A stretch of DNA of 64,000 nt from Rostrohypoxylon terebratum (GCA_022497145.1 MU385904.1:124001-188000); one strand, 5' to 3'. Counted from the first letter of the stretch, positions 1 through 12,525 are shown. The notes: generated by a model not told the origin, from the letters alone. Made by a program: numbers and translations.

Positions 1-2321
1 TGTGAGGTAGTGCTTCTCAACTTTAGATGGGAGCATTTTAGAGGGAAATTGTGTCTTCGATGTATACTCGGATTTTTCAAAGCCGGCGATTTCTCTGCCG
101 CTGAGACCGAGTACGATGAGAATAGACGCTCGCTGGGATAGTGAGTAGTCGCCGTCGAAGAATGTCTTGGCGAACCATTGTCCCATTTTCTTAGGCTGCG
201 CAACTATAATAGCAATCATGCCTTGTTGACGCAGCTCGTCAAAGTTGTCGAGCTCGTATTTATCCTGTAGGCCGACAAGGAGAGTAGCTAGTTCGTCTGC
301 GTGTGAGCTAACCTCGGTGCCATAGTTGGCTTTTCTACGAATTAACGTAGGAGCTGTCGTCAATGCCAGCTTCTGCTTGTCATAATTCTCTGTGTCTCTG
401 AAGTATAAAATGAGGTCTCGGATATAGACAGGGGCTTTTGGCTTATCGCGGTTGACGAGTGTAGGGTCATCATCCGAGTCCTCGGCGTCCGAATCCGGCT
501 TCGCATATGGCACTAGGTCCGAATCCTCGCCTTCCTCGCCGTCTTCGATTTCTTCAATGATAAAGCCTGACTGGGCAGGCTGTTTCCCAGGTCGTGGGGT
601 TGGAGTTGCTAAGGATTTCGCTGGCTTGGGTTTACTCATCGGTTCCGACAAGGCGACCGATTCCCTCAACGGATCCAAAGGACCAGGCTTGTCAGATATT
701 TGCACCAAGGACTTGTACCATTTCGCCTCTTCCGTGTCCATCTCATCCATCTTGAAATCGAGCTTTGTCTCTTTACCATGCACAAGCCCCGAGAGCGCCT
801 CACCAACCACCATGCCTAGAAAACGAGCACGGTTTTGAGATGAAGCAATTCGATTTGAAACCGCGGTTAAATAAGAACTTGATCGCAATAACATGTTAAG
901 TTTGATTGGTGCGAGCCTGTAGACGTATCCGGCACTCAGAAGGAGTACCTGTGCGTGTGCTTATTCTCACAATTAGCATCCTTTAGTAAATTGACAGCTG
1001 GTTTAATCTTACCGTCTTGCTGCAATAGCGGGGCATGCATGATGTACAACTTGTCGCCAAATTGGCTGAGACTTTTTTCCAAGATAGTTATCATAGACTC
1101 CTTGTCGTCTGAGAAGACGGCGAGTGCAGCTCGTCTGATTCCATATCCTTCGCCAATTCCTGCACCAGATCCACCAGTTAACCAACTGATGAGATTGTTC
1201 TTCTGTGCCTCGTCGTTTCCTACTGCTGCCTTTAAGATACTGGATGCAGCTGAGATAATAGCAACATCTTTCGTCGCATTATCGCCGTCTATCGAGTTCA
1301 AGTATTTATCTGAAATAGATTTAATAATTAAATTCAGTATTTTGCGCTTCTCAAGGGCCGGGAATGACCCTAATAATTTCTCAAATAGTGCCTGGGTATC
1401 AGTGTCTCGAAAAAGCAAATCCGTAATCAAAGTGTTGATCAAAATATCTGCAGTAATTCTATTAGCGCATATCCTGCAGTGTAAGAAACCGGACTTACCT
1501 GAATTTCCTAGTCGTAATGCTCGTGCCGATAGTTCGGCACATAACTTGAGGTCATCCTCAGTGCCACCCAGTCGAATCAACTGCACAACATTCCGAGCAA
1601 GCCAATCGATGTACAGCTTAGTGTTACTTAGCCAAATATCGCTCTTCAATTGATCAGCTTTCCGACAGACATCTTCGGCCTCTGCAGATAGTGATACAAT
1701 CTTGCTGCTTGTGAATAATGTTATGAGCTCTTGGCGCATAGGACGAACTTGAGTTTGATTGTTCAGTGAACTAATACAAGCCCAAATATGTCTGATGTCA
1801 TCATCGGCGTGTAAAATCCCGGAAAGCAATTCTAAAATGAAACTCAAGCTGAAGCTAATATGTGAATTCTTCAATCCTTTCAGGTCTGAATTTGCTTCCT
1901 TCAGTAGCGTGCGTAGAAATGCTAGCACTGCATTAATGCCGGTGATACACCGTAAAGGAGATATTAGTAGGTGGATATCCCCTTCGCTCTGTTCCGTGGA
2001 TGCATCCTTCAGTACTGTCCAGTAATTAGGGACGATCTCTGTGACTAAAGCGTGTATGATTTGGGCGCTTTGGGGGGTTGGTTTCCTAGTGTCAAAGGCA
2101 TGGCTGCCCTGTATGCCTTTTTGTAGGTACTCTAAAACGGATATAAGAGTATCGTAACTTGGCTGGCTTTTGAGGGCTTCGAGAGCTTCCTCCGGCGACG
2201 AGCCACGGAAATCAACCTCCAAAGATGCGGTAGGTTTAATAGGCTTCGAAATCTCCAGTAACTCATCATGGTGAGTTGGTTTACGGTAGGTCTGGCTCAC
2301 TGGAGTGAGGAGTCCTTCCAT
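1..2321 (-). CDS. TEL2: Telomere length regulation protein Tel2 (TELO2), 3' end outside window
   Basis: Scaffold of the TTT (Tel2-Tti1-Tti2) co-chaperone complex that stabilises PIKK kinases such as TOR, ATM/Tel1 and ATR/Mec1. Exon 1 is 2321..1013, the intron 1012..960 (53 nt, GTAAGA donor, GCTAAT branch, AAG acceptor), exon 2 runs from 959 off the left edge. Exon 2 opens with a stretch reading HAQVLLLSAGYVYRLAPIKL, then LNMLLRSSSYLTAVSNR and RARFLGMVVGEALSGLV, which are Tel2 family landmarks. After an acidic linker comes the conserved C-terminal Tel2 domain, starting near KAPVYIRDLILYFRD. The longer open frame to 2351 starts with GTG, so the first in-frame ATG at 2321 (MEGLLTPVS) is chosen. 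The C-terminus is missing because of the window edge. Divergent from UBA3. Family assignment is sure, the start less so. Confidence 0.92.
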
Positions 2322-2847
2322 ATTGTAATGTAACTTGAGTGTTCGTCTCACTCATCGATCTGTTTTGCTTCCATGGGTTGTAGATACATTATCAGAAGCT
2401 GTTTCATAGCATGGCGCTCAGTTCCCAACGCCAGGATAGGGATTTATATGATCGGCTCTCATGTTACGCTCGTATTCGCAGTGACAGAGAATGAGATCGA
2501 AGGTTGTTCCTTGGGTGCTTGAGTAGGAAATAGTTGTTTCCTTGAGAAAGTTTATTAGAAGGTACCTGAGAGCTCGGATTTCCACTATGAATAGTATGCA
2601 TATATAGAGGCGTATGGGTATGAATATAAAAGAGGTTGCGGGGTATGCTGTAGATTTAGGGTTTAATACATGTTTAGTAAGCCGACTGCCTTATCAGCGA
2701 TAAGGGAATGACATCAAGCCACCAACCTGCACATGTGTGTCCTACCTGGTACTGTACTACTAGTTACTACTATTATTATTGTACCTTTCTTCGCCATTAC
2801 CAAGCTTTCAAACCAGCAGACCTAAGGTGGTTTAAGACAACCGCACA
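2322..2847. promoter_or_regulatory. Divergent spacer TEL2 / UBA3
   Basis: About 525 bp between two diverging start codons, so it must carry both promoters and 5' leaders. An AT-rich stretch with CTA/TTA triplets lies at about 2758-2780, some 70-90 bp before the UBA3 ATG. No clear TATA box or other site was recognised. Confidence 0.4.
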
Positions 2848-4211
2848 ATGGCGACGGCCGAGGTTGATGGGGCCGTCTCAAGATGGAAATATCTAGACCG
2901 AATTCGTAGGACACCAGGTCCTTTCAATCAAGATTCCGAGATCAGTGAAGAAGCACTCGCAGCTTTAGACCAGGCCAAGATCTTGGTCATCGGTGCTGGC
3001 GGCCTGGGATGCGAGATACTAAAGAATCTAGCCCTATCAGGTTTCAGGGATATTCATGTCATAGATATGGGTACGTCAATATCACCTTCTATCTTGCTTC
3101 AAACCTCTAATCATGACTAACACGACACGTCTTTGCGTCAGACACCATCGACATCTCAAACCTCAACCGCCAATTCCTCTTCCGCAAAGACGACGTAGGA
3201 AAGTTCAAAGCAGAAGTAGCCGCCAAATTTGTCGAGAAACGAGTCAAGGGTGTCAAGATCACACCTCACAACTGCCGAATACAAGAATTCGATGATGATT
3301 TTTATATGCAATTCCAGATTGTCGTATGCGGTCTCGACAGCATCGAAGCTAGGCGATGGATTAACGCGACCCTTGTGAATATGGTTGATATGGAAGATCA
3401 GGACTCTCTAAAACCACTCATTGACGGCGGAACCGAAGGCTTCAAGGGCCAGACCAGAGTCGTATTACCTACCATAACACCATGTATCGAGTGCCAGTTA
3501 GATTTGTATACTCCAAGAGCTGCTGTACCATTGTGTACCTTAGCTACTATCCCACGACAGCCAGAACATTGTATAGAGTGGGCCCACATAATCGCATGGG
3601 AACAGGACAAACCATTTCCAAGCCTAGACAAGGACGATCCCGAACATATCACCTGGCTCTACCAGAAAGCCCTCGCACGGGCTCAAGAATTCGGCATCTC
3701 CGGTGTCACATACTCGCTTACCCAGGGAGTCGTCAAGAACATTATCCCGGCGATAGCCTCTACCAACGCTGTCATTGCTGCCAGCTGTTGTAATGAGGCC
3801 CTAAAGCTCGCCACCACAGCAGCACCCTGCCTTGGGCTACAGCCAGAGAGTTATATGATGTACTCCGGCGACGATAGCATCTACACAAACACTTTCAAAT
3901 ATGAGAAGAAGGAAGATTGTGCCGTATGCGGCGACATGGCCAAGCCGCTGGAAGCCGATCCTCAGTGGACTCTAAGAGAACTTCTCGATTCTTTCGCGAC
4001 CAAAGCAGACCTCCAACTAAAGAAACCTTCCATCAGAGCCGAAGGCAAGACGTTATACATGCAATTCCCTCCTAGCATAGAGGAGCAGACACGGCCAAAC
4101 TTAGACAAAACCTTGAAGGAGGACTTAGGCTTGGACGTAAATCACGAGGTTGTTGTGACGGACCCGGCATTCCCGGCGTTGACGTTTAGATTTATCCTCC
4201 GTTTTACATAA
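2848..4211 (+). CDS. UBA3: NEDD8-activating enzyme E1 catalytic subunit (UBA3)
   Basis: Catalytic half of the heterodimeric E1 (with Ula1/NAE1) that adenylates NEDD8/Rub1 and passes it to Ubc12 for cullin neddylation. Exons 2848..3070 and 3142..4211; intron 3071..3141 (71 nt, GTACGT...GTCAG), giving about 430 residues, usual for fungal UBA3. Visible motifs: ATP-binding GAGGLG at about residues 49-54, DMDTIDISNLNRQFLFR straddling the splice junction, zinc-ligand pairs CIEC near 189-192 and CAVC further on, and the active-site cysteine in PLCTLATIPRQPEHCIEW at about 206. The C-terminal 80-90 residues match the ubiquitin-like E2-binding domain. The ATG at 2848 is followed at once by the family N-terminal region (RWKYLDRIRRTPGPF). 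No oddities seen. Confidence 0.95.
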
Positions 4212-4745
4212 GAAATGATACCAAAGTCCGTATCTGAACAGATAGGACTTAAAACCTTTTCAAATTGACGAGGTCTCACAATTTAATCCGTCCTATGCCA
4301 CCAAGTGATGTTATCGTGAACCATAAATAACAGGGGGCTTCTCTTGGGTCATCTTTCTTTAAGTCGCCTAAGGGGATTTGCTGAATTTAGTAAGTGCCAA
4401 AATGAGCAAATTGGCCAAGGTCCTGATCTTGCTATGAGGTATCCATGATTCCTAGCTAATCAAATGTCTTTCTAGCATAGTCTCATATATTCTTTCTTAG
4501 CGAACCTTGTAGTCTGCCTCAGAATGGAGCATCCGTCTATGATGCATCACAAGAATACCTAATAATCCTTTATTTTCCAAACCCATGTCTCGGGTCATGG
4601 AAGAGAATCGAATGATACTATTCAGTTGGCTTTGTGATCCATCTTCTCATAAAATTCAGCGCAATTCAACTGCCTCCCGAGATATTGGCCATGAAAACCT
4701 TGTCGTTCATTTCAACAATACTCCAAGGAACACGGAATAGAAAAT
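4212..4745. other. Intergenic, nothing recognised
   Basis: Spacer of about 530 bp, AT-rich, with no sustained open frame. It should hold the UBA3 3' UTR and the promoter of the next gene. No repeat or RNA gene recognised. Confidence 0.4.
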
Positions 4746-5575
4746 ATGTTCAACCTAAGAAATCCAGTTGGACCGGCTCGGAGATCGGCATCCGATCGCC
4801 GGAGTAAAGAACTTGACATTCACTTCAAGCTTCCTCTTTTTAGGCATGAGACCGGTACCAGGTACACCTGGAGCACAGACCAGACGGAAATATTCAAACG
4901 TCACGTCCAAGAAAACCCTGACGACGCCTCCTCGAACATTGAACATCTTCTCGCTAAGCTCGGTCTCGACGGTTATGACGATGTGGTAACTTTTCGAGGC
5001 GTGAATTACAAGTGGGGGATCTTAATCCCGAAAGTCAAGGAAAAGCTTAACAAAGTTGCGAACCAAATGTACAAGCAAGACGATGATGAGTGAGTATTTT
5101 ATGAGCTGGAAATCGTCTACGTCTTGAGCTACCTAGTGACATATTCCGTAGGGAGCGCCTCTCTCGAACGGGTCAAGCACTGGCAGGACTGTATCGCGAC
5201 GAATCCGAGTCCGTTTGCGAGTCCGTTTGCGAGTCCCCTGAAGACAGTCTCGTTCCCGGACACGACGGTAAAGGGAAAACGCCAAGCAACGAATACCGTA
5301 TAAATTCGCTAGCCGAGTACTCGCGACGCGTCAATAAAGAGGCCTCTAAGCTTTGCAATGCGGGCGAGGCGTTGAGGATGATTCACAGCGACCTGCCGGA
5401 TGACGATCCCCTCTCTGTCTCGCTGTTTCACCATAAGAATCTCGCTCGTGTGATTCAGGACCAGATTGAGGACAAGAATCGCAAGATGGCACGAACCTGG
5501 TGGGAAAATCATGGAAACCCGAAAGCTGTTATGGAATTTCTGGGGAGCGATGACGGCAGTGAGGATCCGAAGTAG
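4746..5575 (+). CDS. Hypothetical protein, about 255 aa, two exons
   Basis: Not recognised. Exons 4746..5089 and 5152..5575, intron 5090..5151 (62 nt, GTGAGT...CCGTAG). The junction keeps one reading frame (acidic DDDEERLSRTGQ), which is good evidence that both halves are one gene. The N-terminal half is hydrophilic with aromatic patches (YTWSTDQTEIFKRHV, VTFRGVNYKWGILIPKVKEK). The C-terminal half has a short duplicated peptide (SVCESVCES, from a direct DNA repeat near 5207-5230), then a charged helix-prone region and an acidic tail. No signal peptide or membrane segment. Nuclear or cytosolic location is a guess. Could be lineage-restricted. Confidence 0.6.
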
Positions 5576-7129
5576 CGCTGACGAAGCCTGGTATGACGTT
5601 TGCGATTGACGCCGTGTCTGTACAATTAGCACGGCGGCTACTTTTTTTTAGATAGCCTCGTATACTATGAGCTTTTTTCCAAGACGCCATTATTGTATGT
5701 TCCTGACATATGAACACGAGGCAGCCGCTCTGGCCGAGAGATTCGCCGTTGTGAAAGGATGACTGGAAAATATACGAGTGTCCCGGCTAAAAGTTTGGAA
5801 TATTTTAGCCACATCCATCCTTTTGGATTGCTTTTTTTTTTGGAATCTGAGCCCTTGGCGGGCCCACTACTCATTGAGCTAAACTTACTTCTATGGAGCT
5901 ATACTTTTTATAGTTTGAGGCTCTAGCATGTCTTTCACAACGATAATTCTCATAAAATCTTAAAAAGGCTCAAAACTGGCCGATATACTATCATCAGAAC
6001 AAGGAATCTCACAGTGATTTTATTTTTATTTTTATCAATTATTCTGAAGCTGTAAAAGAGAAACAAAACTATGCGTTGTTGAAGAATCCCAGTGGTAAAT
6101 CCCTTAGAATGGTTTAGCTCAATAAACAGTGGTCCCGCCAAGGGCTCAAATTTGCAAAAAAAGGCGTTCTTTCTAAACCCTCGATCCGGATTCCGGACCT
6201 CAGTGTAGAATCTCGGATCTCATCTGTGCCGGATATTTATGGAGAATTCTCAATATGCCTGAAACATACAGCGCCTAGGTGGAAGTCATTAGACCCATTG
6301 GATATCTGATTGGACGTGCCTGCCAGCCTACTTGTACTACCTACCAGGTCCTACCAACCTGCATTTTCAAAAGCATCTTGGAATTGGAGTTGGAAGTCAT
6401 TCCCATTCCCATTCCCAATCCCTTTCCTCACTTCAAGGCTCGCTTTTTCCGAGTTTTTCATAATGTGCTGATCAATAGCTCTTTCAAGTTGAATATTGTT
6501 GAGTGAGAATGAGTCCTTAACCTTCACCCTCTCTATGACAATACGTGACGCTACCCTTGGCTATTGGTCGTGTAGGTACGTTATCCGACGCCTCTTCATT
6601 TTCTTTAGCAGTGCCTCATCAGTAGTACATATAGTCTCCACAATCATTCCTTCTTGCTTCAAGGCCCCCTTCCGGCCGTTCCGGGGGATGGGATGGGATT
6701 TTTGTAGATCAAATTCGACCATTTTCAGAAAAGCTTGAGGTTCACATGTTCAATTCAGATGTGAATTGTTCGTAGGCAATCTCATATATTATTTAGAAAC
6801 CCTGATACCGAGTCTCAAAGTTGAAAGCTGCATCTCTCCCGGAGAATGCACAACCCGTCATTTACGAGCGCCAGATGGGCAATCCATGGAAAGAATAGCC
6901 TGATAGAAACGAAGTTCTATCAACAAGTGCCAGAAAACTGCTAAGAATACATGACTTCTTTTAAGCAAGTGTGATCATTATCAAGAAGCTGATGAACATA
7001 GTAAAGCACCATGAGCTGTTCTGCCAAACCCTCCTGTCTGCCCCTAATATTGTGTAACCATGACCGAGTCCGAATTTTCGCTGAGAACCAATTCTTCCGG
7101 CCCCCAAAAGTCAACTACAAACGTAGTTA
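5576..7129. other. Intergenic, AT-rich, no gene recognised
   Basis: About 1.55 kb with several short stop-bounded frames that lack splice-supported extension. T/A homopolymer runs occur near 5641 and 5828, and an ATTCCC hexamer repeat at about 6398-6417. It includes the 3' regions of both flanking genes, which converge here. Confidence 0.4.
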
Positions 7130-7783
7130 TTAAGATTCTGTCGCATTCAACGTAGCGTTGAACGCTAAATTCACAGTGGGCTCGACGGTCGCACCAGCCG
7201 TAGAGTTAACCTCGGTGGCGTTGACGCTCGCCTCCAGCGTCGCGTTGGCCGCGGTCTCGTAGTCCTGGACCTCGACGGCGACCTGGTCGAAGGCGCACTT
7301 ACGGGGGCACCAGTTGTAGGGGGTGGGGAGCTGCTGAACCCAGGCCCTCGCCTGGATCTGGTAGTACTTGTTCCACTCCTGATCCCAGACCCAGCCACTC
7401 CGCCAGTCGCCGCACTGCTTGAACAGCGCGTCCTCCGCCTCGACCAGCTCGTCCATCGCCAGCTTGTACTCCTGGTTGTACTTGCAGTTGCACACGTACC
7501 AGACCACGTCGTTCGAGCGTGCCTTCTTCATCGACTGCCCGGGCACTTTGTGCGTTAGGCCCCAGTACGCGAGCTTCTCGCGCGCGGCGATCACGTCGAA
7601 GGGCGCTAGTTCGTAGGTCGTGCACTTGATCTGCTTGATGGGGATCTTCGCCGTGTCTTCGATGGTGACTGTTGTGTTGTCGAAGGAGAAGAAATCGTTT
7701 TGCTCGTTTTGCTCTAGGGGGATGGGGGCGGCTGAGGCCAAGGCCAGGCCCGCGGTGAATAGTGCTGCGATTGATAGATGCAT
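7130..7783 (-). CDS. Secreted cysteine-containing protein, 217 aa, unknown function
   Basis: Single-exon gene. Residues 1-18 form a classic signal peptide (MHLSIAALFTAGLALASA) with likely cleavage before API. The mature protein has six cysteines (about residues 54, 98, 100, 124, 159, 163), able to form three disulphides, and many Trp/Tyr in the middle (WRSGWVWDQEWNKYYQ). The last 40 residues are Ala/Thr/Val-rich with five N-glycosylation sequons. GC-rich third codon positions contrast with the AT-rich flanks. TATATAA lies 122 bp upstream. No enzyme motif seen. It could be an effector-like or cell-wall protein, but that is inference from secretion and cysteines only. Confidence 0.8.
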   Translation of the reverse strand: MHLSIAALFTAGLALASAAPIPLEQNEQNDFFSFDNTTVTIEDTAKIPIKQIKCTTYELAPFDVIAAREKLAYWGLTHKVPGQSMKKARSNDVVWYVCNCKYNQEYKLAMDELVEAEDALFKQCGDWRSGWVWDQEWNKYYQIQARAWVQQLPTPYNWCPRKCAFDQVAVEVQDYETAANATLEASVNATEVNSTAGATVEPTVNLAFNATLNATES

Positions 7784-7904
7784 TGTATTGGTATATGTGG
7801 ATGAGTAGTGTTGTAAACTGTTTGGTAGATTGTGTGAATGTTTGCAGATGTGTGTGTATGGAACTTGGAATCTGTGTTGGGAATGACAATTGGTGGGCGG
7901 GTAG

Positions 7905-7911
7905 TTATATA
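7905..7911 (-). promoter_or_regulatory. TATA box of the secreted-protein gene
   Basis: TATATAA on the minus strand, 122 bp before the ATG at 7783. The leader between is CA/T-rich and free of other obvious signals. Position fits a fungal core promoter. Confidence 0.5.
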
Positions 7912-8423
7912 TCTTTTATTGCTATCTCCGTCAACTCCAGAAGCCTTTAGAGAAACTTTATTACCTAGAATACACATTAGAATAGATGAAAGCTGGATTT
8001 GGATCTATTATCGAGGCGAACTGTTAGCCTCTTAAGCCATGGCTGAAGATCTCCAAAGCTACACTGCCTAGCGATTCAGAGAATATCTTGACATCTTAGT
8101 ATGAGACTAGAGTTCAGTTTGCCCCTTTATAAGCCTCATAACTTAAACCTCGATTTACCTCCATTGCCTGAACTTTATCGAGTATTAACACAATTACCTA
8201 GGTAGTTGGGTTTAGATGAGGCGTGATACTTTACTATTACAGTTTAAGTCACACGAAATAGGGAGATCACATATTTATCAGGATAACATCAACATAATCT
8301 AGGTAGTAAAGTGTAATACAATTTGATTCGCCCTATTTGGGGTATTCTATGAAGGCATCCCATTACCCATCCGCCGTACCATACAAGACCCAAGGGAATA
8401 ATTAAGTACAGAGTGGATATCAA
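7912..8423. other. Intergenic, nothing recognised beyond a CCTAGG motif
   Basis: About 510 bp, AT-rich. TTACCTAGGTAGTT at 8196-8209 belongs to a CCTAGG-centred motif scattered through the window. Confidence 0.35.
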
Positions 8424-9857
8424 TTATATGCTAGGCACCAAGTTCAACTTGCAAATCCCCTTTGACACGCTGCGTACACCTTCAGGCCCGATCTCTAGTC
8501 TCTCGTCCGGTAGGCTTCTGACGGGGTGTCCCCAAGCCCTGACGCCTGTCTTATCCTTCCTGAAGTTGTGTTGGAAGTATCTGGATAGCTCGACGGCCTC
8601 GGCTCCGCGAGGCAACATCTCTCCATAGAATGTAGTAAGCAAGCGGTGAAGAGCGGCATCATCCGACGATTCTAGTTCGGTAAGGAGTTTGCCTAAGTGA
8701 AGCGCGTCGCGCATCGCGTGGATACCTCCCTCAGCTTTGTATGGCATCATGAGATGAACGGCATCACCAAGTAGTGTTGCTCGTCCGAGAGGAATCTCAT
8801 CAAGGTGGCAGTCGGTCGGCACCCAGCCGATATCCCGAATACCCGCCGCAGTAGTTTCTTCGATAACGCGTCGGAACTTGGGGTCCATGTGCGCAGTCAT
8901 CTTCTTGGCGAGCTCGAGACGCTCGTCTCGGGGCAGGGTGCTGACAGCAACGCGACCGGTGTGTTGAGCGAGGGGGTCATGCCACGAGACAACCCAGAAG
9001 AACTCGCCAGACTGACCATCCGGTGCTATCTTAGTTAGACCCATGAACAAGTTGTTCCACATATCGCCGGTAGTGATTGGTATGATGGCCATGCTATGGG
9101 CGATCTCTAGTTGACGGGCAAATAGTTCGCCGCTAAGCGTGATCTCTCCAGTTATTGAGCTGATTGGTACGTTTCTTAAAACTTCCTTGTTGGGCTTGCC
9201 AAGGACATGTTCTCTCACTGTCGGTGTGTTAGAGGATAAACTGCTGTGGAGATATCAATAGGAGGAGATTCTTACCAATACTGTTTGCACCGTCGGCACC
9301 CACGACAAGGTCTCCCGTTGCGGTGGTGCCATTCTTGAAGGTGACAACCATCTTGTCACCTACCCTTCCAACCTGGCTCGCAACTCTTCCATATTGGACG
9401 TTGATGTGGGTAGCCAACCACTTTCGGAGCAAAAGACGGTTGGCCCGTAATGTTGGCGTAGAAGGAGAGCATTCCGTGCCCAAGCGGTCGTTGTGGAAAT
9501 AGAAAACGACCTGCGTTTCTAGGTTGAGAGGGTTGAGATGGTGGACGGTATCTCTGAAGTTGGGCATATCATCTGGGAACGCCTTGAACAACTCATCCAG
9601 GACACTATATATTTGGAAAGGGGCCTTAGAATCAAGTCTGCTACAAAACTTTGAAGAATTAGAACTCACCTGTGCATAGTAAGGGACCATCCTTGGGCCC
9701 TGGCTACCTCGTGCTCATCTCTCTCGAAGATCTCGAACGGGATGCCGTTCTTCCGCAAGACTTGAGCAAGAGTCAAACCACCAAGACCAGCGCCGACGAT
9801 TAACACCTTCGGCTTATATCCGCCCTCAACCACGACGGGTGCGATTACTTCCTTCAT
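8424..9857 (-). CDS. FAD-dependent monooxygenase (FAD_binding_3 type), about 436 aa
   Basis: Flavoprotein hydroxylase of the p-hydroxybenzoate/salicylate hydroxylase superfamily; such enzymes use NAD(P)H and O2 to hydroxylate or epoxidise small molecules. Exons 9857..9670, 9604..9276 and 9217..8424; introns 9669..9605 (65 nt, TATATAG acceptor chosen because nearer AGs give under 35 nt) and 9275..9218 (58 nt, GTAAGA, CTAAC branch). Visible: N-terminal dinucleotide motif VLIVGAGLGGLTLA at about residues 18-31 followed by FEIFERD, a middle DG motif VVGADGANSI, and the second FAD motif GDAVHLMMPYKAEGG near the C-terminus. No membrane anchor or signal peptide. Substrate unknown; the neighbourhood (UstYa, MFS, regulators) makes a secondary-metabolite role possible but unproven. 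Confidence 0.88.
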
Positions 9858-12525
9858 TTTTGCAGCAGTATTGTCCGGCTAGATCTTGATAATTACGAAG
9901 AGACTGCCACTTTGACTCAGCTAAGCGTCGAAGGCCGGAACCCCCCCTTTTGTACATTGTCCGGGCCAACACCGTTGGTCTATGTAAGGCGAACGTAAGG
10001 GATCTAACCAATCAAACAGCAGTCCTAACGCTCCTAAGCACCTACCCTTTCAGCTACGCTCGGTGACGGAGTATCTCCCGACCCCTGCACAGCCCGGTAT
10101 GGCTCACATTTTCTGTCATATCGCTGGTGAACAGATACCGCGAATAGGTACCGCTCGCATCTTTCGGGCTCTTGGTCTCATGGTCTCATCGTGTTTTACT
10201 AGACGAAGCCTACCGAGCTAGGTAATTGATGACCTGCAAGAGTGTGGCAGTGGCAGATTGACAAGATCTGGCCCAGCATAGATATCTTTTCGCCGTCAAG
10301 TAAATTTGGTTGTTTTACCCCACAGCCTTTCAGTAACTCCGTATTGTGCAAAATCCGCTGATTGTGGCCTTACACATTTAGCAGTTTCATACGTAAGAGA
10401 TGAAGTGCCGTGTTTGCACATATGGGTGAGTTATTTTGGCCATACGTCGGATCCTCGCGATCGACCTACCTAAAGCCGTTCCGGGCTCAGATCCATCGAA
10501 TTGGAATGCCAGTCCTGGAAGACTTCCAGAATACTAAATAACATCGTATCGGATTATCTCATGATAATTTAGGGCAGCTGCATGAGTAATTATGTATGTA
10601 AAAAAACAAACATATGTCTTGCGGAGTCTTACTGAAGTTATGTATGTGTCTAAAGCTGACAAGGAGAAAAGAACGTTATTTTTAGGAGCTTTTTAGCGAG
10701 ATCGCCAGGTCGGTGTTTATTTATTGCGTGCCTTACTTTTTCAGCTCCTACGCACGGGAGCGCCACAGTGCGGCTAGTTGCAGAATGATGCATATTAGCT
10801 CACAGTATCCATCTTAGTAGACTGTGGATCACGCATGCACAAGCCACGTTCTACACACGTGCACGCAATCCAGATCCGCCCTCGCTGTGCGACGGGAATT
10901 GTTAGGCCGCATCTGACCGTTTTGGGATTTATCTTATGTCAGATCGGAATAAAGATCTGGTATGAAGTTGTTGGGTTTCAGTTGGAGTTAGAGTTGGAGA
11001 TAAGTGACGGTGGATCAGAAACATGTGAAGAAATGCACATGCGGTGCCTACTTCGTACCTACTAAGGTAAGGCAATTGAAGTCAATTGAACATCCATAAA
11101 TCCAAAGATTAGGATGACCTTATTTCCGAGATCCTGTGATCAAAAGTCGATCGAAGCCTCCGACTACATATATGCCAGTACCGATATATGCCGAGGCAAG
11201 TTCTTTCTATGGGATAGCCAGTAAAACCAATAGTAATACATGGCTTCGCAAATTTTAACACTTCAATTTCGTTGCGGCTGAAGGTCTAAGCCGTAATTTT
11301 CGAGGCAGTACCTACTTTCAAGACATGACCACCTCATAATGTCTCGGAGGGCTAAATTACCGCCAATAAGGAGCATTGTAAGTTATACCGTTGGAGCCGC
11401 CCAGACAACTAGGATTAGGTACGTAGTTATGTTGAATACAGCTGAGTTGATGGAAAGCTTCGAGTGATGTCCTTAAGCCAATTTTTTTAAGAATACCCTG
11501 CCAAGTACTCTTTGGCATATGTCACATATAACGAAAGATTTCTAGGTAAGTATGTGAACGCTCTATGTACGAAGTAAAATAAGTACGAGATAAAATCCCT
11601 GCAAGACCACTTCTAGGGCTGAGACATTTTGGTCGGTGGCGTTCCGCATAGTGTATGTGACAAGGGCTATGTAGGGCTTGGATGTGGTATCAATTCAATA
11701 ATAATTCTCAAGGGTGCTAAGGTCCTTGATTCCTCTCCTCCTCAGAGTGGGAATCTTCTTGACCTATTTATGCCTGAGATCATGAGTGCAGTCTGGTACG
11801 TATCTAAGTACAATATATATGCTAAACGCCCATCACCCGAATACGAGTGTGTTGGGTTTGGTTCAATCTTGTTCATCTGGTCAACAGCTTCCAATAATAA
11901 GTGATGATAACCTCTTTGCAGGATTCCTGCCTGACCTGTATGCGACCTGGGTGCCAACTGTATCTTGGCATCCAGTCCCCGTGTGACAGTGTAGTTGACC
12001 CTCGCCAGGACTCGGTCCAGCAGGCTAGTGTGCGCAGCCTTGACTTCAAGACATCTGTACCGCTTGAGAAGTCGAGGTCGGGGATGACAAGGCGATTAAA
12101 TCCGTGTTCCTTAATTCCCAAGTAGCCAACACCTACCATGCGGTCATATGATCGCGAAGCATTAAACCAATCATCTATCTATGGCGAGATGTTGTGTAAC
12201 ATGGGTCCTTGAAGTCGGATAAGCGAAGCGACCTTAGTCATCGTATATTGAGGGAAAAGGAGGTGGGGAAGCCCGGCGTTCCGCAAAATATCTCATTATC
12301 TTTATTTTCAGTCTTTATCATCCTTCCGGCCGAGATTGTGATCCTTGACCCCACTTCTGAAAGGTCATCCATATAGATACATACGTCTGTAGGTTGTTTT
12401 GAAGAGTCTCGCTCCCCTACATAATGAAATCTCCAACTAACTCTTCCGACTTGGCGATAATCTATGAGGTATATGACCTGGGTACGACCAAAAAGTCTAG
12501 CACTCTAGTGGAACCCACCAATGTC
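9858..12525. other. Long intergenic region, no protein gene recognised
   Basis: About 2.7 kb, AT-rich, stops in all frames. One 76-codon ATG frame at 10835-11065 has no support. A CCAAT-type box (ACCAATCAAAC) sits near 10006-10016, about 150 bp upstream of the monooxygenase ATG. No inverted repeats or transposon ends recognised. Confidence 0.4.

Noticed and set aside
955..1653. 232-codon plus-strand frame
   Set aside because: Antisense to the conserved Tel2 coding exon.
7299..7889. 196-codon minus-strand frame over the secreted-protein gene
   Set aside because: Lower-complexity Arg/Ala/Gly frame; the alternative frame has a signal peptide and balanced composition.
10835..11065. 76-codon ATG frame in the 10-12 kb spacer
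   Set aside because: No splice support, no recognised domain, AT-rich context; consistent with chance.
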